A DNA stretch of 64,000 nucleotides from RGIG1934 sp964492545 (GTDB lineage: Bacteria > Bacillota > Clostridia > Lachnospirales > Lachnospiraceae), in assembly GCA_964492545.1 (NCBI GenBank), contig CAZBKO010000001.1, positions 1 through 64,000 on the forward strand, written 5' to 3'. The translations under genes were made by a program, and so were the position numbers. Positions within the stretch are counted from its first letter, which is position 1; each line of letters opens with the position of its first letter. The notes beneath the pieces are model-generated. The model searched no databases. It was given only the letters and a program-made list of their open reading frames with translations, and was not told where the DNA came from. Shown in pieces: positions 28,150 through 36,675 of this stretch.

Positions 28150-30417
28150 ATGAAGATAACAAAATTGCATATAACTTCGTTTGGCAAGCTGGAAGACTTT
28201 ACGCTGGAATTTACAGATGGTTTTAATCTTGTCTATGGTGAAAACGAATATGGAAAGTCAACAATCATGGCATTTATTGATATGATGTTTTATGGAAAGC
28301 CGGCAGGAAGTAAGGGCGGCAAAGATATTAGTAAAAATATGCGGCTTAAATATATGCCATGGAACGGAAGCAAAATGGATGGCAGCATAGAATTTGAGTA
28401 TGGCGGCGACAGCTATCGAATGGAGAAGACATGGGGGAAATCGGAGAAAAGCGACAAGCTTTCCATTTACAAAAATGGTACAGAAGAGGTAAACCTTCCG
28501 GTAGGTGAGGATCCGGGAAATGTTTTTTTTGAGATGGATGCGGAGGCATTTGAACGAAGTATATATATTGGCAGCGAATACACATTTACAGCAACTTCAA
28601 CAAATGATTCAATAGCTGAGAAGATTAGTAATATGTCTGCCAGTGGTGATGAAACTGTGTCAACTGACAAGGTAATGAAAAAGCTTACATCAGCCAGGGA
28701 GGCTCTTATTTCCAAGAGCGGCAGAACAGGTGAAATTCCTGAATTGAAAGCAAAAATTGATGAGCTGAATGATGAGTATTTGCGAATAAGCTCCATTGAA
28801 AAGGAACAATCCGGTGCAAGAGAGGAATACAACAGCATTGTTGAGCGAATAGCTGAGCTCAAGAAGGAGCAGGAAAACAGGAATAAGCGAATTAGATTTT
28901 TGTATTTAGAGGAGCTTATCAACCTTGAAAACACTTATGATGAGCTAAAGCAATCAGTGTATAAATATATGCCTGCGCAGGAGTCACAGAGATTCATTAG
29001 TGAGAATGAAATATTGGCAGATAAAGCCTCAAGGCCCCAAAAAAAACTGCCTGAGAATATGGGAATTACTGAGGATGTACTGGCTCAGGGAAGGAAGCTG
29101 GAGGATGCAGTTAAGGAAGCTGATTACAACAAAAAGACTGCAAAAGACAGACTAGACAGAGCTAAATCAGAGATTAGTGCCAATGAAGCAGAACATATTA
29201 ATGAAAATACATCAGAGAGCCCTATGTTTATTATTCTGGCAATTATAGTGGGTGTGTTGTCCGTTGCTGCAGGAATATTTATAACACCAGTACTCCTTGC
29301 AGGACTTGCGGTTGCAGCTTTGTTGGTATATTTGTATATGAATGTTAGAAAAGCATCAGCTAACGACGAACATCAGAGAAGCCTGCATATGAAGGAAGTG
29401 CAGGCGATGCTTGAAAATGCACAGAAAGAGTATGATGAGGCATGTAAAAATGCTGCAGCTTCCAAACAGAGACTTGATGATTTGCTTGGAAAATATAATT
29501 CATCCGGTGTAGAAATGCTGCAAAAATCATATATTGAATATGAGAAAAATATTGCTGTCATTAGAACTTCAAATGAAGATATTGCATTAGCTGGTAAGCA
29601 ATTCATGGAAAATATGAAGATATTTGGTGAGGTGACTTATATTGAAGATGCCATATCCAAGTTGTCAGACTATAAGAATAAATTGTCCAAGGTTAGAACT
29701 AAAAAGGATGAGCTTGATACTAAGAAAAAGGTCTATGGGTACAGCAATAAATCTGTATCACAGCTTGTGGAGGAACAGATTGAGTGTAGTGAAAGTGGCT
29801 TGACTGAGGAAAATATTGATTTGCTTAAGTCCCAAAATGTGTTGGCAGAGTCGGAGCTTTCAAGGCTTCACACTGCTCAGAGACAGGCAGCCGAGAAGAT
29901 TAAATCAATTGATAGTAATCCGGAAACAATTCTCAGGGAGATTTCGACTGATAAAGAACAGCTTGTGGAATTGGAACACAATTATAAGGTTGCAGATATT
30001 GCCTGCAATGTTATGGAAGACACAATTAATGAAATAAGGCAGAGCTTCGGACCGGAGCTTAACAGGAAGACTTCTGATATACTCAGCGACATAACAGGTG
30101 GTGTATATGATGAGACAATGGTTCATAAGGATTACAAGGTTCAGGTAATGAGCTCTGATAAATCGCACTATAGAGATTATGCATATTTAAGCAACGGAAC
30201 AATAGACCAGGTGTATTTGGCATTGAGACTCGCGATTATTAAGCTTGCTTATGAAGATAAAGAAAATATGCCATTATTTATGGATGATATTCTTGCCCAA
30301 TATGATGATGAAAGAACAGAGAAGACTATGAATTATTTGAAAAAATACAGTGAAAATGGGCAGGTTGTTATGTTTACATGCCATGGACATATCAGAGATG
30401 CAGCAGAGGAATTATAG
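28150..30417 (+). CDS. yhaN: YhaN-type SMC/Rad50-like ATPase with membrane segments
   Basis: Partner of the preceding nuclease, 755 residues. An N-terminal half-ATPase (SFGKLEDFTLEFTDGFNLVY, Walker A GENEYGKSTIMAFID) is followed by long coiled coils (about 190-340 and 400-640). They are interrupted by two adjacent hydrophobic segments (MFIILAIIVGVLSVAAGIFI and LLAGLAVAALLVYLYM). The C-terminal half-ATPase has LSNGTIDQVYLALRLAI as signature and NMPLFMDDILAQYDD as Walker B. The membrane hairpin in the coiled coil separates YhaN from Rad50/SbcC and suggests membrane-tethered DNA processing. Confidence 0.85.
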   Translation: MKITKLHITSFGKLEDFTLEFTDGFNLVYGENEYGKSTIMAFIDMMFYGKPAGSKGGKDISKNMRLKYMPWNGSKMDGSIEFEYGGDSYRMEKTWGKSEKSDKLSIYKNGTEEVNLPVGEDPGNVFFEMDAEAFERSIYIGSEYTFTATSTNDSIAEKISNMSASGDETVSTDKVMKKLTSAREALISKSGRTGEIPELKAKIDELNDEYLRISSIEKEQSGAREEYNSIVERIAELKKEQENRNKRIRFLYLEELINLENTYDELKQSVYKYMPAQESQRFISENEILADKASRPQKKLPENMGITEDVLAQGRKLEDAVKEADYNKKTAKDRLDRAKSEISANEAEHINENTSESPMFIILAIIVGVLSVAAGIFITPVLLAGLAVAALLVYLYMNVRKASANDEHQRSLHMKEVQAMLENAQKEYDEACKNAAASKQRLDDLLGKYNSSGVEMLQKSYIEYEKNIAVIRTSNEDIALAGKQFMENMKIFGEVTYIEDAISKLSDYKNKLSKVRTKKDELDTKKKVYGYSNKSVSQLVEEQIECSESGLTEENIDLLKSQNVLAESELSRLHTAQRQAAEKIKSIDSNPETILREISTDKEQLVELEHNYKVADIACNVMEDTINEIRQSFGPELNRKTSDILSDITGGVYDETMVHKDYKVQVMSSDKSHYRDYAYLSNGTIDQVYLALRLAIIKLAYEDKENMPLFMDDILAQYDDERTEKTMNYLKKYSENGQVVMFTCHGHIRDAAEEL

Positions 30418-30419
30418 AA

Positions 30420-31841
30420 ATGGGTAGATTGAGAAGTAAATTAAAATCCTATGCAAATAGTGATTATTACAGATTTCATATGCCGGGACATAAGGGTAAC
30501 AGCGATTTAGAGCATTACCAAATGGATATTACGGAAATTGATGGATTTGATAATCTGCATCACCCTGAGGATATTCTCAAGGAAGAAATGGAGAAGGCCG
30601 CCGAATTTTATGGAACTGATTATACATTTTATTTGGTAAATGGAAGTACAAGCGGTATACTTACAGCGATTTCTGCGGCAACAAATGATGGCGATACAAT
30701 ATTGGTGGGAAGAAATTGTCACAAGTCAGTTTTTAACGCGATTTACCTCAAAAAGTTAAAAATATCATACACTTATCCACAATTTGTTGATAAACTATGG
30801 ATAAATGGTGGAATTCTTTTGAAAAATATCGAAAACACACTAAATAGTCAGACAAATATAAAAGCAATATTTATAACATCACCAACCTACGAGGGCTGCG
30901 TTTCGGATATAAAATCCATTGCAGACATTGCTCATCAGCATGGAATTCCGCTGATAGTCGATGAGGCTCATGGTGCCCATTTTAGCAGGCATAAGCGATT
31001 TCCAAAGTCAGCAATTGACTGTGGTGCAGACATGGTAATCCAAAGTCTTCACAAGACGCTTGATTCAATGACTCAAACGGCACTTCTTCATGTGTGCAAA
31101 AATAGTTTGATAAATGTGGATAAAGTTAAAAGGTATCTGTCAATTTATCAGACCTCCAGCCCATCTTATGTTCTGATGGCATCAATAAATGATTGCATTC
31201 AGAACATGATAGACAACGGAGGTACTCAATATGTTCCCTATATTTCAATGCTTGAGAGCTTTTACAAAAAATCAGAGAAGCTTAGGCATTTAAAGGTTGT
31301 AAATGATGATATTATCGGAAATTATGGGATTTTTGATAGAGATATCAGCAAAATAGTGATTTCCACAAAGAATGCAGGAAAGACAGGGAAGTGGCTTTAT
31401 GACGAACTTAGAACAAAGTACCACCTTCAGCCGGAAATGGCATCTGGAAATTATGTAATTTGCATGACATCATTTATGGATACAGAGGAGGGGCTTGAGA
31501 GGTTGTGGATAGCACTGGAAGAGCTTGACAGAAATCTAGAATTATCTGATAATGTTATTTGCGATAATTCTAGAACAACATTGGCATTTCCACCCGCAAT
31601 TGTGGTAAGAACCATATCTGAAGCAATAGATGCAGAAAGTACTCGGGTAGTTAAGCTTACGGATGCCGCAGGCAAAGTATCTGCGGAGTATGCGTACATT
31701 TATCCACCGGGTATTCCGATAATTGCACCGGGTGAAGTGATTACAAATGAAGTGATAAAAGTTGTGAATGACTTCGCTGAGTCAGGACTTGAAATTCAGG
31801 GTATATATGACGAACAGGCGATGAAAATAAAGGTATTATAA
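30420..31841 (+). CDS. Orn/Lys/Arg decarboxylase family PLP enzyme (YaaO-like)
   Basis: Fold-type I PLP enzyme of the group III decarboxylase family, short form (473 residues, without the N-terminal receiver-like wing of the E. coli inducible enzymes). Seen: FHMPGHKGN at the N-terminus, YLVNGSTSGILTAI, LIVDEAHGAHFSRH and the PLP lysine in QSLHKTLDSMTQTALLH. The C-terminal domain has YIYPPGIPIIAPGE. It probably makes a polyamine (cadaverine, putrescine or agmatine). Start at ATG 30420, two bases after the yhaN stop, with AGAGGA upstream; the frame open further upstream is yhaN overlap. In Bacillus the homologue yaaO also opens the tmk-yaaQ-yaaR-holB cluster. Confidence 0.88.
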   Translation: MGRLRSKLKSYANSDYYRFHMPGHKGNSDLEHYQMDITEIDGFDNLHHPEDILKEEMEKAAEFYGTDYTFYLVNGSTSGILTAISAATNDGDTILVGRNCHKSVFNAIYLKKLKISYTYPQFVDKLWINGGILLKNIENTLNSQTNIKAIFITSPTYEGCVSDIKSIADIAHQHGIPLIVDEAHGAHFSRHKRFPKSAIDCGADMVIQSLHKTLDSMTQTALLHVCKNSLINVDKVKRYLSIYQTSSPSYVLMASINDCIQNMIDNGGTQYVPYISMLESFYKKSEKLRHLKVVNDDIIGNYGIFDRDISKIVISTKNAGKTGKWLYDELRTKYHLQPEMASGNYVICMTSFMDTEEGLERLWIALEELDRNLELSDNVICDNSRTTLAFPPAIVVRTISEAIDAESTRVVKLTDAAGKVSAEYAYIYPPGIPIIAPGEVITNEVIKVVNDFAESGLEIQGIYDEQAMKIKVL

Positions 31842-31861
31842 AGAGAAATTTGAGAAGATTA

Positions 31862-31965
31862 CATTTGTGCAGGAGCATCACAAATAGTATTTATGGCAGA
31901 AGAGAAATCGCCTGTGCGAATTTCTCTTCGCCTCCGTCGCAGGAATGCTCCGGAAAGAGGTTAAT
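31862..31965 (+). repeat. Dispersed leader element, copy B (kinase 5' region)
   Basis: P1: ATTTGTG (31863-31869), loop GGAGCAT (31872-31878), CACAAATAG (31879-31887). P2: 31895-31932, arms GGCAGAAGAGAAAT and ATTTCTCTTCGCC. CGTCGCA follows, then ATGCTCC (31945-31951), the ribosome site AGAGG (31956-31960) and the GTG start at 31966. The P2 stem differs from copies A and C on both arms together, so pairing is kept. Confidence 0.78.
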
Positions 31966-32541
31966 GTGAATAAGATTTATTTTGTTATGGGCAAAAGCTC
32001 ATCTGGAAAAGATACAATATTTAAGAAGCTGTTGGCAGATACATCCCTTGATCTTAGAACGATTGTGGGTTATACAACCCGCCCAATGCGAGAGGGTGAG
32101 CGTGAAGGGGTTGAATATCATTTTGTTGATGAACAAACTATGCTAGATCTTGAGAAAGCAGGCAAAGTCATTGAACGAAGAAGCTACAATACAGTGTATG
32201 GTGTATGGAATTATTTTACAGTTGATGATGGTCAGGTTGAGCTCACAAAGGATTACATTGTAATAGGCACACTAGAATCTTACGAAAAAGTGAGAGATTA
32301 CTATGGAGCAGATCGCGTGATTCCGCTGTATATACAGGTTGATGACGGTGAGAGACTTATGCGTGCCATAGGTCGTGAACGCGAACAGAATGTACCTAAA
32401 TATGAAGAAATGTGCAGAAGATTTCTTGCTGATGCAAAGGACTTTTCCGAGGAAAGAATAACAGAATGTGGTATTAAGGTTAGATATGAAAATGATAACA
32501 TGGATGATTGTATCAGAAAAATTAAGAATAATATGAAATAA
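31966..32541 (+). CDS. Guanylate-kinase-like nucleotide kinase
   Basis: P-loop kinase, 191 residues. Walker A is MGKSSSGKDTIFKKLL; GYTTRPMREGEREGVEYHFV matches the GMP-binding region of guanylate kinases (TTRPxRxGExxGxxYxFV). The lid region is RAIGREREQN. The family usually phosphorylates GMP to GDP; a different main gmk may exist elsewhere, so the exact role is open. The GTG at 31966 is chosen because AGAGG lies five bases upstream, inside the repeat element. The ATG at 31945 is the anti-SD part of that element. It occupies the place of tmk in the Bacillus cluster. Confidence 0.83.
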   Translation: MNKIYFVMGKSSSGKDTIFKKLLADTSLDLRTIVGYTTRPMREGEREGVEYHFVDEQTMLDLEKAGKVIERRSYNTVYGVWNYFTVDDGQVELTKDYIVIGTLESYEKVRDYYGADRVIPLYIQVDDGERLMRAIGREREQNVPKYEEMCRRFLADAKDFSEERITECGIKVRYENDNMDDCIRKIKNNMK

Positions 32542-32709
32542 TATGGTTGAGCAGGTAATCAGGTAAATTAAGGTATTCAGATTTTAGAGAGATTTATAGA
32601 ATGAATCCAGATATCATATATAAATGGATATCAAATATTTTTTGAAAAGACTACACAAAAGAATAAAATAGGTATATACTATAAATGTCATAAAATCTGA
32701 TATTTAGTG

Positions 32710-32738
32710 TTGCGATTTACGAACATTAGGTGTAAACT
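32710..32738 (+). promoter_or_regulatory. Promoter of the Xre regulator gene
   Basis: TTGCGA (32710-32715), 17 bases, TAAACT (32733-32738), 30 bases before the ATG, which has AAAGGAG upstream. The preceding bases 32542-32709 show no gene. Confidence 0.5.
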
Positions 32739-32767
32739 AGTACTTAGCATGAAAGGAGTAAAGACAA

Positions 32768-33079
32768 ATGAATGAAAGACTTAAACAAATAAGAAAGAAG
32801 TTGAAATTATCTCAAGAATTCGTTTCAAAACAATTAGATATGACAAGAACAACAATTGTTGCAATTGAAGCAGGAACAAGGAAAGTAACTTCTGATGAGT
32901 TGGTTAAATTCGCAAAATTGTATGGCGTTAGTACAGATGAACTCCTTTATGGAAAAGTATTGGAGGAGACAGAGGTAAGAGCGTTTGCACGCACATTCTC
33001 CGAACTGTCAGATATTGATAAAAAAGAAATTATGAATCTAATGAATTTTAAGAAACGTTATAAGGAGAGTATGAATTGA
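32768..33079 (+). CDS. Xre family HTH regulator
   Basis: 103-residue DNA-binding protein. The HTH is RLKQIRKKLKLSQEFVSKQL, then DMTRTTIVAIEAGTRKVTSD, then LVKFAKLYGVSTDELLYGK (about 4-62). The C-terminal 40 residues (FARTFSELSDIDKKEIMNLM) are a helical extension seen in regulators that pair with ImmA/IrrE-type proteases of mobile elements. Such a partner seems to start right after it, but breaks off after 25 codons. It interrupts the otherwise conserved housekeeping cluster, so it is likely a remnant of an integrated element. An autoregulated promoter is plausible. Confidence 0.8.
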   Translation: MNERLKQIRKKLKLSQEFVSKQLDMTRTTIVAIEAGTRKVTSDELVKFAKLYGVSTDELLYGKVLEETEVRAFARTFSELSDIDKKEIMNLMNFKKRYKESMN

Positions 33080-33153
33080 TAGATGTCACCGATTTTTATA
33101 CACAAGGAATGTCTGCTGAGCAACTAGCAGATAAAGTGTTAAGATATGTTTAG
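33076..33153 (+). pseudogene. Truncated partner gene of the Xre regulator (possible ImmA/IrrE remnant)
   Basis: TTG at 33076 overlaps the regulator stop by four bases and opens a 25-codon frame (IDVTDFYTQGMSAEQLADKV…) ending at TAG 33151-33153. The tight overlap and the wording resemble the beginning of ImmA-like genes that follow such regulators. The protease motif HEXXH is absent because the frame ends. Identification is weak. Confidence 0.4.
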
Positions 33154-33245
33154 TAAAATTATTGAATTATTTTAGGCATCCTTGGCACTGGTAATTAACA
33201 GTAGTACAAGAATGTGTACAATATCAACGCCCATCTTTGAAAGTT

Positions 33246-33292
33246 AAAATCCGTAGATTCCCTTAAATTAGGGCTTTCTACGGATTTTTTTT
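33246..33292 (+). terminator. Terminator after the Xre remnant
   Basis: AAATCCGTAGA (33247-33257) pairs with TCTACGGATTT (33277-33287), followed by a T run to 33292. Confidence 0.85.
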
Positions 33293-33316
33293 ACTATAAA
33301 ATGTAGCTATATATTA

Positions 33317-33414
33317 TTACTTTTTCTTCATTGATTCGCGTAAGACTTTACGCATATTGCCATCAGATATTATCTCATAATCAGTTCTGAAACCTGCGTT
33401 TTCATGTAATGCAT
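33317..33414 (-). pseudogene. C-terminal gene fragment of unknown family
   Basis: On the minus strand an open stretch ends at TAA 33319-33317 and reads ALHENAGFRTDYEIISDGNM then RKVLRESMKKK. It has no start or ribosome site and is closed upstream by a stop. It looks like the 3' end of a decayed gene. The family is not recognised. The rest of the 33154-33540 gap holds the terminator and the yaaR promoter. Confidence 0.3.
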
Positions 33415-33479
33415 ATCAGAATTTGCCTGCTCTTATGAATTATAGTAAACGTCGGCCATAAGAAAAGTTATTTGATAAC

Positions 33480-33508
33480 TTTACTAAAAGAAAAAATTAT
33501 TATATAAT
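33480..33508 (+). promoter_or_regulatory. Promoter of the yaaR-holB-yaaT operon
   Basis: TTTACT (33480-33485), 17 bases, TATAAT (33503-33508). AAAGGAG precedes the yaaR ATG at 33541. AAGTTA and TAACTT form a small inverted repeat just upstream of and over the -35. Confidence 0.65.
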
Positions 33509-33540
33509 AAAACTATCTCTATGCGCAAAGGAGCCTGACT

Positions 33541-33981
33541 ATGGAAATCAAGGTTAATGAACTGAATAATGTTGTACAGCCTGAACAGGCCAAGCAGGTT
33601 CAGGACAGCGATGGAAGCTTTAAGTTCATGCTAGCCAGTAACATAGAAGAAAGTGATCTTCAGGCAAAAGTAAGTGCTTTGATGAACGAAATTTCAGATC
33701 AGGGCAAGAAGCTTTCAAAGCATGCAGATATAAGAGATATGAGAAAGTATAGAGAATTAGTTAAAAGCTTTCTAAATGAAGTCGTATACAGATCACATGG
33801 ATTTTCCAGAGAGAACTTTCTCGACAGAAAAGGGCGACATAGAGTGTATGGTATTATCAGACTGATAGACAAGAATCTTGATGAGCTGGCAGAAGCATTA
33901 CTGTCAGATGAAAAGGATAATATAGATATACTAAACAAAGTTGGTGAAATCAGAGGCTTACTGTTAGACATAATAACATAA
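33541..33981 (+). CDS. yaaR: YaaR family protein (DUF327)
   Basis: 146-residue helical protein of unknown function, conserved directly before holB in Firmicutes. DUF327 hallmarks: [20 protein letters not shown] and [20 protein letters not shown]. No signal peptide or membrane segment. First gene of the block yaaR-holB-yaaT-yabB-rsmI, with only 23 bases to holB. The strong ribosome site AAAGGAG and the promoter 33 bases upstream mark it as the operon start. Confidence 0.88.
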   Translation: MEIKVNELNNVVQPEQAKQVQDSDGSFKFMLASNIEESDLQAKVSALMNEISDQGKKLSKHADIRDMRKYRELVKSFLNEVVYRSHGFSRENFLDRKGRHRVYGIIRLIDKNLDELAEALLSDEKDNIDILNKVGEIRGLLLDIIT

Positions 33982-34004
33982 GGAAAGTGCAGGACAATAT
34001 AGCG

Positions 34005-35000
34005 ATGGCTGGATATGATCATATTATCGGGGAATCCCAGATCAAAGAGCATTTTACACATGCTGTAAAGTACAATAGAATATCGCACTCCTACATTATC
34101 AATGGCGAAAGCGGAATGGGTAAGAAGACACTAGCCAAAGCATTTGCAATGGCAATAATGTGTGAAAAGGGTACTGGAGTTCCGTGCATGGAATGTTCAG
34201 CATGCAAGCAGACGATGAATGACAATAATCCAGATGTAATATGGGTTACTCATGAGAAACCACAGACAATAGGTATAGATGAGATAAGAGAACAGCTAGT
34301 CTCAGATATGCAGATTAAGCCATACAAGGCGAAACACAAGGTGTATATAGTTGACGAAGCACAGAAGATGACGGTTCAGACGCAGAATGGGGCGCTTAAG
34401 ACAATAGAAGAACCACCGGAATACGGAGTTATCATATTTCTCACAACTAATTCTGAAATGTTTTTACAGACTATTCTATCACGATGCATAATGATGAATG
34501 TAAAGCCGCTGCCAGAAGGCACTATCAAGGCGTATTTAATGAAGAATTTGAGCCTGCCGGATTACAGAGCAGAGGTTATAGCATCATTTTCAGGAGGAAA
34601 TATGGGAAAAGCAATAAGACTGGCATCCTCAGAGAAGTTCAATGAACTCAAGGATGAAGTAGTACATTTAGTAAAATATATTGATCAGATGGAAGTGTAT
34701 GAACTTGTTGCTGCTGTTAAGCGTTCAGCAGACTATAAGGTGGAAATAGAAGACTACATTGACATAATAACATTGTGGTACAGAGATGTGCTTATGTACA
34801 AGGCCTCTGTGAATGTAGGAGAATTACTTTTTAGAGACGAAGTAAATACAATTGCAAGTCAGGCAAGCAAAGCCTCATACAATGGAATTGAGAATATACT
34901 TGAAGGACTGGACAAAGCAAAGGTAAGACTAAAATCAAATGTTAATTTTGATCTTACAATGGAATTAATGTTCCTAAATATAAAGGACAACTTGAAATAA
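34005..35000 (+). CDS. holB: DNA polymerase III delta' subunit
   Basis: Clamp-loader subunit that helps place the sliding clamp on DNA. AAA+ domain with P-loop GESGMGKKTLAKAFA, a zinc-binding cluster (CEKGTGVPCMECSACKQ), DEAQKMTVQTQNGALKTIEE as Walker B region and sensor-1 FLTTNSEMFLQTILSRC. C-terminal domain about 215-331. Start ATG 34005 is preferred (AGGAC nine bases upstream); GTG at 33987 is an alternative with a site only two bases away. Four cysteines are more than the usual zinc module and look intact. Confidence 0.92.
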   Translation: MAGYDHIIGESQIKEHFTHAVKYNRISHSYIINGESGMGKKTLAKAFAMAIMCEKGTGVPCMECSACKQTMNDNNPDVIWVTHEKPQTIGIDEIREQLVSDMQIKPYKAKHKVYIVDEAQKMTVQTQNGALKTIEEPPEYGVIIFLTTNSEMFLQTILSRCIMMNVKPLPEGTIKAYLMKNLSLPDYRAEVIASFSGGNMGKAIRLASSEKFNELKDEVVHLVKYIDQMEVYELVAAVKRSADYKVEIEDYIDIITLWYRDVLMYKASVNVGELLFRDEVNTIASQASKASYNGIENILEGLDKAKVRLKSNVNFDLTMELMFLNIKDNLK

Positions 35001-35015
35001 GGAAGGAGAACCACA

Positions 35016-35918
35016 TTGATTAAGGTTATTGGAGTTAGATTTAGAAAAGCAGGAAAGATATATTTCTTTGATCCTGCAGGGTATGAGATAGATAAGAACC
35101 AGCATGTAATAGTTGAGACAGCGAGAGGAATTGAGTACGGAACAGTTGTACTTGGAAATAGAGAAGTAGAAGATGACAAGGTAATTCAGCCACTCAAGCC
35201 TGTCATTAGAATAGCAACGCAGGAAGACGATAAGATAGAGGCAGATAACAAGGCAAAAGAGAAAAAGGCATTTGATATTTGCATAGAAAAGATTAAGAAA
35301 CATGGACTTGAGATGAAACTCATTGATACAGAGTACACATTTGATAATAACAAGGTATTGTTCTATTTCACCGCAGACGGAAGAATAGATTTTAGAGAGC
35401 TTGTAAAGGACCTCGCATCAGTATTTAAGACACGAATTGAACTTAGACAGATTGGTGTAAGAGATGAGACAAAAGCACTTGGTGGATACAGTATTTGTGG
35501 ACGACCTCTTTGCTGCAGCTCATATTTATCGGATTTCATACCTGTATCGATTAAGATGGCGAAGGAACAGAATCTATCACTTAATCCTACAAAGATATCA
35601 GGTGTGTGCGGAAGACTTATGTGCTGTCTGAAGAACGAAGAAGAGACATATGAATATCTCAACAGTACACTTCCAAATATTGGAGACAGAGTAACAACAA
35701 TTGACGGACTGAAGGGTGAGGTACAGAATGTCAGCGTGCTAAGACAGAAGGTAAAAGTAATTGTCGAGGTAAATGACGAAAAAGAAATCAGAGAATATCC
35801 TGTAGACGAACTTAAGTTCAAGAGAAAGTTCAAGAAGGAAAACGTTCATATAGACGCTGAGTTAAAGGCACTTGAGGCACTTGAGAGAAAGGAAGGAAAG
35901 TCTAAGTTTGAAGATTAA
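35016..35918 (+). CDS. yaaT: YaaT/PSP1 family protein (stage 0 sporulation, RNase Y-associated)
   Basis: PSP1 domain protein of 300 residues. In Bacillus, YaaT joins YlbF and YmcA in an Fe-S complex that adjusts RNase Y activity and sporulation/competence. Conserved cysteines are seen in SICGRPLCCSSYL and GVCGRLMCCLKNEEETY; the N-terminal region is IKVIGVRFRKAGKIYFFDPA. The start is TTG 35016 with GGAAGGAG upstream; no ATG fits. It ends inside the first codons of the methyltransferase gene (11-base overlap). Confidence 0.92.
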   Translation: MIKVIGVRFRKAGKIYFFDPAGYEIDKNQHVIVETARGIEYGTVVLGNREVEDDKVIQPLKPVIRIATQEDDKIEADNKAKEKKAFDICIEKIKKHGLEMKLIDTEYTFDNNKVLFYFTADGRIDFRELVKDLASVFKTRIELRQIGVRDETKALGGYSICGRPLCCSSYLSDFIPVSIKMAKEQNLSLNPTKISGVCGRLMCCLKNEEETYEYLNSTLPNIGDRVTTIDGLKGEVQNVSVLRQKVKVIVEVNDEKEIREYPVDELKFKRKFKKENVHIDAELKALEALERKEGKSKFED

Positions 35919-36645
35919 TATTTATCCTGGAGAGAGACTAGACGATCTTGAAAGAAATGGATATAAGATAATTCAGAACTCAGAAAAGTTCTGTTTTGGT
36001 ATGGATGCAGTACTTTTATCTTCATTTGCAAATGCAAGAGAGGGAGAAAAATGTATAGATCTTGGAACCGGGACAGGAATAATCCCCATACTGATGGAGG
36101 CCAAATGGAACGGAGAGCATTATACAGGCCTTGAAATTCAGAAGGAAAGTGCTGATATGGCCACAAGAAGTGTGTTGTACAATGACCTACAGGACAAGAT
36201 TGACATAGTGAATGGAGATATCAGGGAGGCTAGTACAATATTTAAGAAAGCCTCATTTGATGTTGTGACAAGCAATCCACCATATATGAACGACTGTCAC
36301 GGACTTAAGAATCCTGATATGCCAAAGGCAATTGCAAGACATGAAGTAATGTGTACCCTTGAGGACGTTGTCAGGGAGGCATCACTTTTGCTTAGACCGG
36401 GCGGAAGATTCTATATGGTTCACAGACCACATAGGCTTATTGAGATAATAACATGCCTAACTGCTCATAAGATGGAGCCAAAACGAATGAAAATGGTACA
36501 TCCATTTAAGGATAAGGATGCCAACATGGTACTTATTGAGGCAGTAAGAGGTGGAAAATCAATGCTGAAAATGGAAGCCCCAATTATAGTGTATAAGGAA
36601 CAGGGCAAATATACAGACGAGATATATGATATATATGGGTACTAG
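35908..36645 (+). CDS. TrmN6/YabB-type adenine-N6 methyltransferase
   Basis: SAM-dependent methyltransferase, 245 residues, probably modifying A37 of tRNA1(Val). SAM loop CIDLGTGTGIIPILM, then GLEIQKESADMATRS, and the catalytic motif VVTSNPPYMND (NPPY of N6-adenine methylases). The start is TTG 35908, seven bases after AAGGAAGGAAAG, which overlaps yaaT; the upstream part of the open frame is antecedent overlap. Position after yaaT matches yabB in Bacillus. Confidence 0.87.
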   Translation: MKINIYPGERLDDLERNGYKIIQNSEKFCFGMDAVLLSSFANAREGEKCIDLGTGTGIIPILMEAKWNGEHYTGLEIQKESADMATRSVLYNDLQDKIDIVNGDIREASTIFKKASFDVVTSNPPYMNDCHGLKNPDMPKAIARHEVMCTLEDVVREASLLLRPGGRFYMVHRPHRLIEIITCLTAHKMEPKRMKMVHPFKDKDANMVLIEAVRGGKSMLKMEAPIIVYKEQGKYTDEIYDIYGY

Positions 36646-36675
36646 ATTAACATAACACCATGAAAGGAGTACCAT

